From: an uncultured Lachnospiraceae bacterium
Lineage (GTDB): Bacteria > Bacillota > Clostridia > Lachnospirales > Lachnospiraceae
NCBI GenBank assembly: GCA_947589095.1
Contig: CANQBX010000022.1
Location: 1-51,652 of the forward strand
Length of the DNA: 51,652 nucleotides
Direction: 5' to 3'
How positions within the stretch are numbered: the first letter of the stretch is position 1; the number at the start of each line of letters is the position of its first letter. Below are positions 43,038-50,935 of the stretch, in pieces. A model generated the notes under the pieces. That model did no database searches and was not told the DNA's origin. It worked only from the letters and a program-made list of their open reading frames with translations. Both the position numbers and the translations under genes were made by a program.

Positions 43038-43193
43038 CTAAAGCCGAGCACGCTGCAAACAAAAGAGTTTTTTATAACGCTTGCGATGTTTGTTCACGGT
43101 TACGCCAGCATGGTTGCGAACAACTTGCTTGCGTGCGGCGAAAAGCTGACTGCAAAGTATTCGGAACAAGGTATGCACAGGTGCGATATTAGC
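43038..43193 (+). pseudogene. Relic of a TetR-family regulator (C-terminal end)
   Basis: Translated in the frame of the ATG at 43086, the stretch reads KPSTLQTKEFFITLAMFVHG then YASMVANNLL. It matches the C-terminal part of the intact TetR protein at 44209-44775 (AELFHLEMWIFVHGIASMIATSYL). Nothing upstream in this frame resembles the DNA-binding half, and the match fades near 43190. It is therefore a truncated remnant, probably cut when the toxin locus or the deacetylase gene arrived. Confidence 0.5.
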
Positions 43194-43213
43194 GTGATAA
43201 GAGGAGGTATTCA

Positions 43214-43939
43214 TTGGAAAAGCTGCTTTATCCCGGAGGGAAGAAAAAGGTTTTCACGGTCTCCTACGACGACGGTGTCACGCAGGACGTGAGATTTGTG
43301 GAGCTTCTGAATCAATACGGCATAAAGGGAACCTTCAATCTAAACTCTGAGCTCATGCGTTCGGAGTTTGCGTGGGTTCATGAGAGCGGCATGGTGGTTA
43401 AGCGCCTGCCGCCCAGCGCGGCGCTGGGCCTTTACGACGGGCACGAGATCGCCAGCCACAGCCTGACGCACCCGTATTTTGAAGGAAAGCCCCGTGAGTT
43501 CATACTCCATGAGATGGGGCAGGACCGAGACAACCTCCGCCGTCTTTTCGGACAGGAGGTGAGCGGTTTTGCCGCGCCATTTGATTACTGGAGCCCCTTG
43601 ATGGCCGAAGCGGCCAAGGACTGCGGCTTTGCATACGCGAGAATCTCTGAGGAGAGCCATTCTTATGACCCGCCGGAGGATCCGTACTATTGGCGCCCGG
43701 GCATTTTCCATCTTGACGGGGAGCTTGATCAATTCGTGGACGGCTTTCTTGAGACGGACACCGAGCTCGCCGTCTGCCAGATCGTGGGCCACTCCTACGA
43801 TCTTGATGCGGAGAATATGTGGGGGCAAATGGAGAATATCTTCCGCCGTGTCTCCCGGGCAGAGGACGTAGCGTTCATGACAAATATTGAGATTGTCCGC
43901 TATCTTACATTGAGGGTGGGGCTGAGGGCTTTGAACTGA
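43214..43939 (+). CDS. Polysaccharide deacetylase family protein (NodB-like)
   Basis: A 241-residue protein with the NodB fold. Motif 1 is TVSYDDGVTQD, motif 2 HEIASHSLTHPYF with the metal-binding H(S/T)xxxH, and FAAPFDYWSP fits motif 3. No signal peptide or membrane anchor is seen, so the substrate is cytoplasmic or the protein is exported another way. TTG 43214 follows AGGAGGT. It stands alone; 269 bases separate it from the TetR gene. Confidence 0.82.
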   Translation: MEKLLYPGGKKKVFTVSYDDGVTQDVRFVELLNQYGIKGTFNLNSELMRSEFAWVHESGMVVKRLPPSAALGLYDGHEIASHSLTHPYFEGKPREFILHEMGQDRDNLRRLFGQEVSGFAAPFDYWSPLMAEAAKDCGFAYARISEESHSYDPPEDPYYWRPGIFHLDGELDQFVDGFLETDTELAVCQIVGHSYDLDAENMWGQMENIFRRVSRAEDVAFMTNIEIVRYLTLRVGLRALN

Positions 43940-44083
43940 TAGGCTTTGATACATGCTGCTATACAAACAATGATATTGGCAGACGGGAGGTAAGGCTTAA
44001 CTTAGGGTATTTCTTTCACAGGGATGCGCGAAGATTTTGAATTTTTCCTTTTGCGTTCGGTTCTCTCGGTTATTGCAATGAGG

Positions 44084-44117
44084 GGCTGCCTACAATATCA
44101 GGCTGCCTACAATATCA
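44084..44117. repeat. Perfect 17-bp tandem duplication
   Basis: GGCTGCCTACAATATCA occurs twice back to back (44084-44100, 44101-44117), just upstream of the TetR promoter. The rest of the 43940-44208 gap holds only that promoter and operator. Confidence 0.8.
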
Positions 44118-44127
44118 AAATTTCTTC

Positions 44128-44155
44128 TTGACTTTCTCAGAAAAGTGTGTACAAT
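44128..44155 (+). promoter_or_regulatory. Sigma-A promoter of the TetR-ABC operon
   Basis: TTGACT (44128-44133), 16 bases, TACAAT (44150-44155). The start codon of the TetR gene is 54 bases downstream. Confidence 0.6.
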
Positions 44156-44163
44156 AGGTAACA

Positions 44164-44179
44164 TAGGTTGCACAACATA
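44164..44179. promoter_or_regulatory. Candidate TetR operator
   Basis: TAGGTTG-CA-CAACATA is a 16-base palindrome with one mismatch, placed at the predicted transcription start. A repressor bound here would block its own operon. Inference from position and symmetry. Confidence 0.4.
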
Positions 44180-44208
44180 AGATACTTTATGATGAGAGGA
44201 ATAGGGTC

Positions 44209-44775
44209 ATGCCGCCAAAATTCAAATTCACACGGAATGAAATTACAAATGCCGCGCTAAACCTGACACGGAAAGCCGGGCCAGACGGACTCACCGCACG
44301 GGCGCTTGCGGAGGAGCTTGGCTGTTCGGTCAAGCCGATTTTTGATTTGTTCAAAAATATGGAGGAGGTGCAGGGCGCGGTTTTATCTGCCGCTCAGGAT
44401 CTGTACCAGAGCTATCTTGCCGAGGATATGGCGGCGGGAAAATATCCCCCCTACAAAGCCGGCGGCATGGGCTATATCCGGTTTGCCAGGGAGGAAAGGG
44501 AACTCTTCAAGATGCTTTTCATGTGCGACCGCAAAGGGGAGCCGCTGAAGCCGGGTAAGGAAATGGATGTGATCATCCCTGTTATTATGAAAAACACGGG
44601 ACTTTCCAGAGAGAAAGCGGAGCTGTTTCATCTGGAAATGTGGATATTCGTGCATGGCATCGCGTCCATGATCGCCACCTCCTATCTGGACCTGGAGATG
44701 GAAACTGTCAGTGGCGTGCTGACCGATGCCTACATGGGGCTGAAGGCCCGTTTCTGTGCAGCGGAGGAAGAATAG
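44209..44775 (+). CDS. TetR/AcrR family transcriptional regulator
   Basis: A 188-residue regulator. Residues 8-55 are the TetR helix-turn-helix (RNEITNAALNLTRKAGPDGL, LAEELGCSVKPIFDLFKNMEE). The C-terminal part (GYIRFAREERELFKMLFM, WIFVHGIASMIATSYLDLE) is the ligand and dimer domain of the TetR_C_33-like type common in Clostridia. It is followed one base later by the ABC ATPase gene and most likely represses this efflux operon until a ligand binds. Confidence 0.88.
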   Translation: MPPKFKFTRNEITNAALNLTRKAGPDGLTARALAEELGCSVKPIFDLFKNMEEVQGAVLSAAQDLYQSYLAEDMAAGKYPPYKAGGMGYIRFAREERELFKMLFMCDRKGEPLKPGKEMDVIIPVIMKNTGLSREKAELFHLEMWIFVHGIASMIATSYLDLEMETVSGVLTDAYMGLKARFCAAEEE

Positions 44776-44776
44776 C

Positions 44777-45505
44777 ATGGATGCCATCAAAACAGTCGAA
44801 CTCACGAAAAAATACAAAGATGTGACCGCTGTGTATGGGCTGAACCTTACTGTCCGGCAGGGCGAACTGCTGTCCCTGCTGGGGGTCAACGGAGCGGGTA
44901 AAACCACGACCATCAAGATGTTGACGGGACTCACCCGGCCTGCCTCCGGCGATGCGTTTCTGAACGGAAAAAGCATTTTGACGGACAGCGCGGCGGTAAA
45001 AGCCATGATCGCGGTATCGCCCCAGGAAACGGCGGTAGCCCCCAATCTGACAGTCAGGGAGAACCTGGAACTGATGGCGGGCGTTCACGGATTCCGAAAA
45101 TCCGAGGCCGGAAACAAGGTCACAGAATTGAGCGACCGCTTCGGTTTGGGGGAGATCGCAGGCAAAAAGGCCGGAAAGCTGTCCGGCGGATGGCAGCGGC
45201 GGCTCAGCATCGCCATGGCGCTCGTAAGCTGCCCGCAGATCCTGTTTCTGGACGAGCCGACATTGGGGCTGGACGTTTTGGCGAGAAGTGATCTCTGGGA
45301 CATGATCCGCGCCCTTAAGGGGAAAATGACCGTGATCTTGACGACCCATTATATGGAGGAAGCCGAGGCGCTTTCCGACCGTGTGGCGATCATGAAAAGC
45401 GGACGGCTCCTGCTCACCGGCACACCTGCGGAGATCAAAGCCCAGGCGGGTACGGACAAATTCGACGAGGCGTTCGTGCGCATCGTAAAGGAGGCGGCCC
45501 AATGA
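44777..45505 (+). CDS. ABC transporter ATP-binding protein (ABC-2 type export)
   Basis: A 242-residue ATPase: Walker A GVNGAGKTTTIK, Q-loop VSPQETAVAPNLTV, signature LSGGWQRRLSIAMAL, Walker B ILFLDEPTLGLD and switch TTHYMEEAEAL. This is the drug/antibiotic-exporter subfamily (DrrA/CcmA-like). ATG 44777 comes right after the TetR stop, with GGAGGAAG as ribosome site. It overlaps the permease gene by four bases (ATGA) and works with it. Confidence 0.92.
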   Translation: MDAIKTVELTKKYKDVTAVYGLNLTVRQGELLSLLGVNGAGKTTTIKMLTGLTRPASGDAFLNGKSILTDSAAVKAMIAVSPQETAVAPNLTVRENLELMAGVHGFRKSEAGNKVTELSDRFGLGEIAGKKAGKLSGGWQRRLSIAMALVSCPQILFLDEPTLGLDVLARSDLWDMIRALKGKMTVILTTHYMEEAEALSDRVAIMKSGRLLLTGTPAEIKAQAGTDKFDEAFVRIVKEAAQ

Positions 45506-46233
45506 AAGTATTTGCTTTTTCCAAGCGGAACGATCTGGAAATTTTGCGTGACCCGCTGAACCTGTTTTTCGGAGTGGGTTTTCCCATCGTTCTGCTGCTC
45601 CTTTTGACCGTCATCCAGAGGAATGTCCCGGTGGCGCTGTTTGAAATCGAGCATCTTGCGCCGGGAATCGTCGTATTCGGGCTGTCGTTTATGACGCTGT
45701 TCTCCGCCACGCTGATCGCGAAGGACAGGGGCAGTTCCTTCCTGCAAAGGCTGTACACCACGCCCCTGACGGCGGGAGATTTTATTTTGGGCTATCTCCT
45801 GCCGATTTTGCCCATCTGTATTGCGCAGTCGGTCATCTGCTTTGCGATGGCTGTGCTTTTAGGGCTTCCTGTGACGATTCATATTTTGACTTCGGTTTTG
45901 TTCACCATTCCCGTTTCGCTGCTGTTCGTGTCGCTGGGGCTGCTCTGCGGCAGCATTTTCACGGATAAACAGGTGGGCGGCATCTGCGGAGCGCTGCTGA
46001 CGAACCTGACGGCGTGGCTTTCCGGCATCTGGTTTGACCTGAGGCTGGTGGGCGGCGCGTTCCAAAAGATCGCAAATTTGCTGCCGTTCGTCCACGCCGT
46101 GGAGATGGAACGGGCCGCTCTGCGCGGAGATTACGCGGGAGTGTTCCCTCACATCTGGTGGGTAATGGGCTACGCTGCCGCCGTGACGGCTATAGCGGTA
46201 TTCGTCTTTTTGCGGCAGATGAAAAGACAGTGA
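45502..46233 (+). CDS. ABC-2 type permease
   Basis: A 243-residue membrane protein with about six helices, starting with a short cytoplasmic FSKRNDLEILRDPLNLFFGVG and having TLIAKDRGSSFLQRLYTTPLTAGDFILGY, the conserved ABC-2 coupling loop. It forms an exporter with the ATPase before it, probably for a drug or small lipid-like compound as suggested by the TetR regulator. It starts within the end of the ATPase gene. Confidence 0.88.
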   Translation: MKVFAFSKRNDLEILRDPLNLFFGVGFPIVLLLLLTVIQRNVPVALFEIEHLAPGIVVFGLSFMTLFSATLIAKDRGSSFLQRLYTTPLTAGDFILGYLLPILPICIAQSVICFAMAVLLGLPVTIHILTSVLFTIPVSLLFVSLGLLCGSIFTDKQVGGICGALLTNLTAWLSGIWFDLRLVGGAFQKIANLLPFVHAVEMERAALRGDYAGVFPHIWWVMGYAAAVTAIAVFVFLRQMKRQ

Positions 46234-46271
46234 GCTGGCAATATGTGAATCGGAGCGAAAAGAGGTTTGAC

Positions 46272-47270
46272 ATGGAAGAAAAAGTGCGGCTTTCGGATAT
46301 TGCTTCGGAGTTGGGGCTCAGCACGGCGGCGGTGTCGTATGTACTCCACGGCAAGACCGGCATGGTGTCCGAGCGAACGGCGGTGCGTGTGCGCCGCGCC
46401 TTGGAGGAGCGGGGGTATCTGCCGCGGGCGGCGGAGGTGCTGCTGGCGGAGAATCCGGCGAAAATCGTGGGAGTGGTCATCAATGCCCATGAGAAATATG
46501 AATCTCACGTCCTGGAGGACGCCTTTATCGCCTCGGCGCTCAATGCTCTCAGCGCGGAGACGTCCCGGCGCGGATTGCAGCTGATGGTGAGGGCTGTGAA
46601 GGCCCTTGACGAGATTGTCTCCTTCGCCACCATGTGGAACCTGGAGGGGCTGGTGCTCATCGGCTTTTGCAGTGCAGATTACGGGCGCCTCAGAGAGAAT
46701 GTCCGCATACCCTTTGTGGTCTATGACGCCTGCGGAGTCACAGCGGAGCGGGTTTGCGCCGTGAACATCGACGACCGGCACGGGGGATTTCAGGTGGGCG
46801 AGTATTTCCGCCTTTGCGGGCACGAGCGCGCCCTGTGCCTGTCCGACAATGATATTGACATGGACCTGGAACGCTGGAAGGGCTTTCGGGAAGGCTTCGG
46901 GAGCGGCGCGGAGTTTATGATGATCCCGATGGTCAAATCGGAGCGGACGGCTTTCTACCGGGAGAAGCTGCCGGAATTAAGGCGCTTCACCGCCATATTC
47001 GCCGTTTCGGACTACTACGCGGTTGACCTCATCCGTTTTTTGCAGGGCAGCGGCGTCGAAATACCGGGCGAGATCTCCGTCGCCGGGTTCGACGATACGC
47101 CTCTCTGTGGGTTAGTTTATCCGTCTCTAACTTCCGTTCGTCAGGACAACGCGGAACGCGCAGGGACGGCACTGGACGCTATCGCAAAGATGCGGGCCGG
47201 TGAGCCGGCGGAACCGGTCATTACCCTCTCCACGTCCCTGGTGATCCGGGACAGCACAAGGAATTGCTGA
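46272..47270 (+). CDS. LacI family transcriptional regulator
   Basis: A 332-residue regulator. Residues 5-30 are the LacI helix-turn-helix (VRLSDIASELGLSTAAVSYVL) with the hinge region after it. The periplasmic-binding-like domain has VVINAHEKYE, GLVLIGFC, VVYDACG, IFAVSDYYAVDLI and ISVAGFDDTPLC, then LTSVRQD. ATG 46272 follows AGAGG; the frame is open from 46158 inside the permease gene. A palindrome and promoter downstream suggest that it controls the MATE gene, or itself, but no sugar genes sit beside it. Confidence 0.88.
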   Translation: MEEKVRLSDIASELGLSTAAVSYVLHGKTGMVSERTAVRVRRALEERGYLPRAAEVLLAENPAKIVGVVINAHEKYESHVLEDAFIASALNALSAETSRRGLQLMVRAVKALDEIVSFATMWNLEGLVLIGFCSADYGRLRENVRIPFVVYDACGVTAERVCAVNIDDRHGGFQVGEYFRLCGHERALCLSDNDIDMDLERWKGFREGFGSGAEFMMIPMVKSERTAFYREKLPELRRFTAIFAVSDYYAVDLIRFLQGSGVEIPGEISVAGFDDTPLCGLVYPSLTSVRQDNAERAGTALDAIAKMRAGEPAEPVITLSTSLVIRDSTRNC

Positions 47271-47282
47271 ACGGATTGATTT

Positions 47283-47298
47283 TGACATTGTATTGTCA
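47283..47298. promoter_or_regulatory. Palindrome after the LacI gene
   Basis: TGACA-ttgtat-TGTCA, a perfect 5+5 inverted repeat 12 bases after the LacI stop and 50 bases ahead of the MATE promoter. It may be a LacI operator, although it lacks the usual central CG. Confidence 0.3.
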
Positions 47299-47349
47299 TT
47301 TTCAACAAAAACTACGTTCCATTTTTGTCACAGCTTACAGATTTAAGTT

Positions 47350-47379
47350 TTGAAAAGAATTCCTCCACCCGCTTATAAT
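47350..47379 (+). promoter_or_regulatory. Sigma-A promoter of the MATE gene
   Basis: TTGAAA (47350-47355), 18 bases, consensus TATAAT (47374-47379). The start codon is 38 bases downstream. Confidence 0.65.
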
Positions 47380-47417
47380 GGACGAATGAAGGAATTTTTA
47401 CAATCATGGAGGCTGAC

Positions 47418-48764
47418 ATGGAACGAAAAATGATGAGTTCAAAAAAGAAGTCTTTTTTACGCACGGTATGTGCGCTTGCCATTCCCGTGGCGCTGCAGTC
47501 CATGCTTCAGGCGTCCTTCGGCGTGGTGGACCAGGTGATGATCGGCCAGCTCGGGGGCGTGGATGTGGCCGCTGTGGGTCTTGCCGGGAAATTTACGGGG
47601 ATTTATAACGTGGTGGTCTCCGCCGTGGGCGCTGTGGCGGGGATTATGATCTCGCAATACATGGGTCAGAAGAATACTGCCGAGACACGGCGGAGCATGG
47701 CCCTCAATCTGCGGGTATGCGTTCTCCTTGCCGCGCTGTTTACGATGGCCGGTATCCTTGTTCCAGAGCAGATCATGGGCCTTTATATCGCGGACACAGC
47801 GACCGCACAAACGGCAGGGCGGTATCTCGCCATCGTATCCGGCACTTTCCTTCCGGCGGCGGGGATCACGATCCTGTCCACGTATCTGCGGTGCATGGAG
47901 AAGGCGGCCCTTCCGCTCTGGGCCGGGCTTGCCTCGGCGGCGATCAACACGGGCCTTAACTGGATATTGATCTTCGGGCGGCTGGGCGCACCGTCCCTTG
48001 GCGTCACGGGGGCAGCACTGGCGACACTGATCTCGCAGCTTGTATATTTCGCGGTCATCTTTGTGATGTATCTGAAGTACCGGGAGAGAGCGGAGAACAC
48101 CGCGCCGGGTCCCTTCGACTGGAGGCAGTACCTCTCCATGCTGCTGCCGCTGCTGGTCAGCGAATTTATGTGGGTCCTGGGCGAAAACGTGTACGCCGGC
48201 ATTTATGGGCACCTGGGCACCGCTGCCACCGCCGCCATGACGCTGACGAACCCCGTGCAGTCTCTGGCGATCGGGGCCCTGTGCGGCTTGAGCCAGGCCG
48301 CGGCGATCCTCATCGGCAAACGCCTTGGCGACGGGGACCGGGAAACGGCCTACCAGGAAGCCAAAAAGCTCCTTCTCTACGGCCTGACGGGCTCCCTGCT
48401 GCTGAGTGTGGTGATCCTGTACGGCAGCCCATGGTATGTACGCATTTTCAAGGTGGAGGCGGGCATCCGCGAACTGACGGCCCAGATCCTGACCGCCTAC
48501 GCCGCCGTCATGCCCTTCAAGGTGCTGAACATGATCATCGGCAGCGGCATCCTGCGAAGCGGTGGGAAGACAACCTATGTCATGGCCATCGATCTGATGG
48601 GCACCTGGCTTTTCGGCGTACCCCTGGGCCTCCTCTCAGCTTTCGTGTTCCACTGGCCCGTCCCGATGGTTTACCTCACACTGTCGCTTGAGGAATGCAT
48701 CCGCTTTGCCGTTTCTCTCGTCGTTTTCAAGCGCCGCGGATGGATGAATCAACTGAAAGCGTAA
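47418..48764 (+). CDS. MATE family efflux transporter
   Basis: A 448-residue membrane protein with about twelve helices. Family marks: ALAIPVALQSMLQASFGVVDQVMIGQLGG-type N terminus (PVALQSMLQ, VDQVMIGQLGG), ALATLISQ, and the second half repeat MLLPLLVSEFMWVLGENVYAGIYG. It exports cationic drugs or metabolites using a sodium or proton gradient. ATG 47418 has GGAGG at 47408-47412; an in-frame ATG at 47406 is less well placed. It stands alone under its own promoter. Confidence 0.9.
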   Translation: MERKMMSSKKKSFLRTVCALAIPVALQSMLQASFGVVDQVMIGQLGGVDVAAVGLAGKFTGIYNVVVSAVGAVAGIMISQYMGQKNTAETRRSMALNLRVCVLLAALFTMAGILVPEQIMGLYIADTATAQTAGRYLAIVSGTFLPAAGITILSTYLRCMEKAALPLWAGLASAAINTGLNWILIFGRLGAPSLGVTGAALATLISQLVYFAVIFVMYLKYRERAENTAPGPFDWRQYLSMLLPLLVSEFMWVLGENVYAGIYGHLGTAATAAMTLTNPVQSLAIGALCGLSQAAAILIGKRLGDGDRETAYQEAKKLLLYGLTGSLLLSVVILYGSPWYVRIFKVEAGIRELTAQILTAYAAVMPFKVLNMIIGSGILRSGGKTTYVMAIDLMGTWLFGVPLGLLSAFVFHWPVPMVYLTLSLEECIRFAVSLVVFKRRGWMNQLKA

Positions 48765-48786
48765 GACGAAAATTTGCCGTGCGGCA

Positions 48787-48816
48787 TTGGATTTTGTACC
48801 GCAGGTATGCTATACT
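48787..48816 (+). promoter_or_regulatory. Sigma-A promoter of the small membrane protein gene
   Basis: TTGGAT (48787-48792), 18 bases, TATACT (48811-48816) preceded by TGC, an extended -10. Confidence 0.55.
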
Positions 48817-48852
48817 GAGTGCAAAACGGCAAAAAAACGGAGGAAAAGCAAC

Positions 48853-49293
48853 ATGAAAAAATGGTTGTTGTTTGCCTTGACGCTTGTCCCGCTGGCGGCT
48901 GGTCACTTGATCGATATCACCACGCTCGTCCCGGTAGTTGGGAGCGCTGCGTTTTACCTTGTTCCGCTCGCGGTGACGGCATTCTGGTTTTGGCTGGGCA
49001 GGCAGTACGCCAAAACGGACTGGGGCCCCGGCAGAGCCATGCTGATCGGCAATGCCACTGGGCTTATCTCGTTGGTGTTGTATCTGTGGCAGTTCGAACT
49101 GCAAAGTTCTGAAACGCGGGATGTGTTTTGGGCAGGGCTTTCCCAAAAATACTTTACCGCGGCGCCGCTATTCCTGCTTGGCCGCTTCGCCAGGCTGTTG
49201 CCGCATCCCGTGACGGTTTTGATGCTGCTTGCCTTTTTGCTGCTGGCTGCGGTGTTCGCATGGGGCTTTTTCTCCGGCCGGAAAGAAAAGTGA
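48853..49293 (+). CDS. Small four-helix membrane protein, unknown function
   Basis: A 146-residue protein with four hydrophobic segments (about 3-18, 25-48, 63-80, 115-138) and short charged loops, ending SGRKEK. I do not recognise the family. ATG 48853 follows GGAGGAAAA; the frame is open from 48787, but that codon is part of the promoter. It has its own promoter 36 bases upstream and no clear partner gene. Confidence 0.65.
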   Translation: MKKWLLFALTLVPLAAGHLIDITTLVPVVGSAAFYLVPLAVTAFWFWLGRQYAKTDWGPGRAMLIGNATGLISLVLYLWQFELQSSETRDVFWAGLSQKYFTAAPLFLLGRFARLLPHPVTVLMLLAFLLLAAVFAWGFFSGRKEK

Positions 49294-49460
49294 AAAGACT
49301 GTGAGCCGAACGATACGTGGCTCAAAGCGAAAACTTGGGATTTGAAGCCTGCACTGGGTACCTGTTGACACGCCGGTGCCGTACTATCCGGGTTTTTTCC
49401 GAACAGAGCTCCTTGCTCCGGGCCGGGAAGTCAAATATTTTCTGAGCGACGAGCGGCAAC

Positions 49461-49478
49461 GTCCCGATTTTTCGGGAC
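49461..49478. other. Short perfect hairpin before the TfoX gene
   Basis: GTCCCGA-TTTT-TCGGGAC, seven base pairs with a four-base loop, 40 bases ahead of the TfoX-domain gene. No T-tract follows on either side. Role unknown. Confidence 0.5.
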
Positions 49479-49517
49479 ATGGGCCAGGGTGAAAAATCGA
49501 AAATTTGAGGTGAAATA

Positions 49518-49853
49518 ATGGCGTCAAGTAAAGAATATTTAGACTTTATTTTAGGGCAGTTATCCGAATTGGATGAAATTACATACCGGGCTATGATGGG
49601 AGAATTTATCATCTATTACCGTGGCAAAATCATAGGCGGTATCTATGATGACAGATTGCTTGTAAAACCAATAAAAGCAGCAATCAGCTATATGCCAACA
49701 GCTCTGTATGAATTACCCTATGAGGGGGCAAAAGAGATGCTGTTGGTGGACGAAGTTGACAACAGAGAGTTTTTGACAGGTTTATTTAACGCCATGTATG
49801 AGGAACTGCCAGCACCAAAACCGAAAAAAAGAAATAGGCAAGTTCCCGTTTGA
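49518..49853 (+). CDS. TfoX N-terminal domain protein
   Basis: A 111-residue cytoplasmic protein. YRAMMGEFIIYYRGKIIGGIYDDRLLVK is the core of the TfoX N-terminal domain, here divided as MMGEFIIYY, GKIIGGIYDD and LLVKP. The end is basic (KPKKRNRQ). In Haemophilus TfoX controls competence, but the many short Clostridia proteins with only this domain have no established role. GAGGTG precedes ATG. More AT-rich than its neighbours. Confidence 0.8.
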   Translation: MASSKEYLDFILGQLSELDEITYRAMMGEFIIYYRGKIIGGIYDDRLLVKPIKAAISYMPTALYELPYEGAKEMLLVDEVDNREFLTGLFNAMYEELPAPKPKKRNRQVPV

Positions 49854-49878
49854 GCCGTCTGCTCCTGTAAAACGTCCC

Positions 49879-50790
49879 TCATTTCTCCCCGTCCCCGCCG
49901 CTCTGCGGCTTGGAGGCCGCACGGTACTCCCTCGGCGTCATCCGGTATCTGGCCTTGAACTGCCTGTTGAAGTTGGACAGGTTGTTAAAGCCCACGCTTT
50001 GGGCGATGGAGAGGATATTGTCATCCGACTCGCACAGCGCCTCCGCCGCGAAGGTCAGGCGGCGGCCGATCAGGTAGACGACGAAGCTTGAACCTGTCAT
50101 CTGCCTGAACCAGCGCATGAAATGGCTGCAGCTGTAACCGCAGTCCTGCGCCACGGAAGCCACCGTCAGCGGCTCGGCGTACCTCTCCTCGATGAGGGCG
50201 ACCACCTTTTTCAAACGCTCCGTGTCCGGCGTCTCCACTTCCGGCGGCTGGGGGTAATGGAGCATAAGAAGGTACAAAAGCCTCATCATCGCTGCCTTCA
50301 CCCCCAGCTCGTATCCGCGGCGGCGGAAATTGCACAGCGTCTCCGCATCCTGAAGGCAGGCACATATGTCCGCGTACGCCTCGTCCTCAGCCGTCAGGTA
50401 GACCGGGCACAGGAGCCGACCCGCTGTCAGCGGGACAAGGTACTCCTGATCGCATACGTCCGTTGACCTGCCTCCCAGAAAGTCGATGTCAAAGATGATA
50501 TTCTCGTATTCCATACTGGAGCCTGGGATCTCAAAGAACGCGTGGAGAGTTCCCGGCGGAAGGATGAGGATATCCCCCGCGGCGGCCGCGCGGCTTTCGA
50601 GTCCGTACTGCACTGCGCCCAGCCCCTTTTTGATATAAACGATCTCCATGCTCCTGTGCCAGTGGAGCGGGACGGTGGGAAAATCCCTGGGGATGGTGCA
50701 TGGATAAATGTTGAAGTGAAACAGCGGGGTGCCGTGCTGTTTTGTCTCCTGGACGCCCCCCGGCGTGGCGATACGCCACTCCTCGGCCAT
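49879..50790 (-). CDS. AraC family transcriptional regulator with cupin sensor
   Basis: A 303-residue regulator on the minus strand. The N-terminal cupin domain has LHWHRSMEIVYIKKG and GDILILPPGTLH, typical of sugar or small-ligand sensing. The C-terminal pair of helix-turn-helix units has LTVASVAQDCGYSCSHFMRWF and ILSIAQSVGFNNLSNFNRQFK with the closing TPREYR. The start codon complementary to 50788-50790 has GGAGGG seven bases ahead; the frame is open further upstream to 50865 across the promoter. It is divergent to the glycogen phosphorylase gene and may control it. Confidence 0.88.
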   Translation of the reverse strand: MAEEWRIATPGGVQETKQHGTPLFHFNIYPCTIPRDFPTVPLHWHRSMEIVYIKKGLGAVQYGLESRAAAAGDILILPPGTLHAFFEIPGSSMEYENIIFDIDFLGGRSTDVCDQEYLVPLTAGRLLCPVYLTAEDEAYADICACLQDAETLCNFRRRGYELGVKAAMMRLLYLLMLHYPQPPEVETPDTERLKKVVALIEERYAEPLTVASVAQDCGYSCSHFMRWFRQMTGSSFVVYLIGRRLTFAAEALCESDDNILSIAQSVGFNNLSNFNRQFKARYRMTPREYRAASKPQSGGDGEK

Positions 50791-50822
50791 GAATATTCCC
50801 TCCAATGCCCTTTGATGATAGT

Positions 50823-50852
50823 ATAATATCATAATTTGGCGCAATTCCGCAA
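50823..50852 (-). promoter_or_regulatory. Promoter of the AraC gene
   Basis: Minus-strand TTGCGG (50852-50847), 18 bases, TATTAT (50828-50823). It lies in the 145-base divergent gap. Confidence 0.45.
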
Positions 50853-50883
50853 GAGATAACGTCAAAAAAGCGGTAATATATAT

Positions 50884-50905
50884 GTAAGCCGTGTTAGACG
50901 CTTAC
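50884..50905. promoter_or_regulatory. Inverted repeat upstream of glycogen phosphorylase
   Basis: GTAAGC (50884-50889) and GCTTAC (50900-50905) around ten bases, ending 30 bases before the phosphorylase start. It could be a regulator site or a leader hairpin; no T-tract follows. Confidence 0.4.
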
Positions 50906-50935
50906 GACTCAAAAAAACTATCTGGAGGGACACCC

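Noticed and set aside
42953-43192. 79-codon plus-strand frame after the toxin locus
   Set aside because: It crosses the antisense promoter and is out of frame with the better supported TetR relic.
49322-49612. 96-codon minus-strand frame before the TfoX gene
   Set aside because: It overlaps the first 95 bases of the TfoX-domain gene and has no ribosome site; the composition looks like an intergenic sequence.
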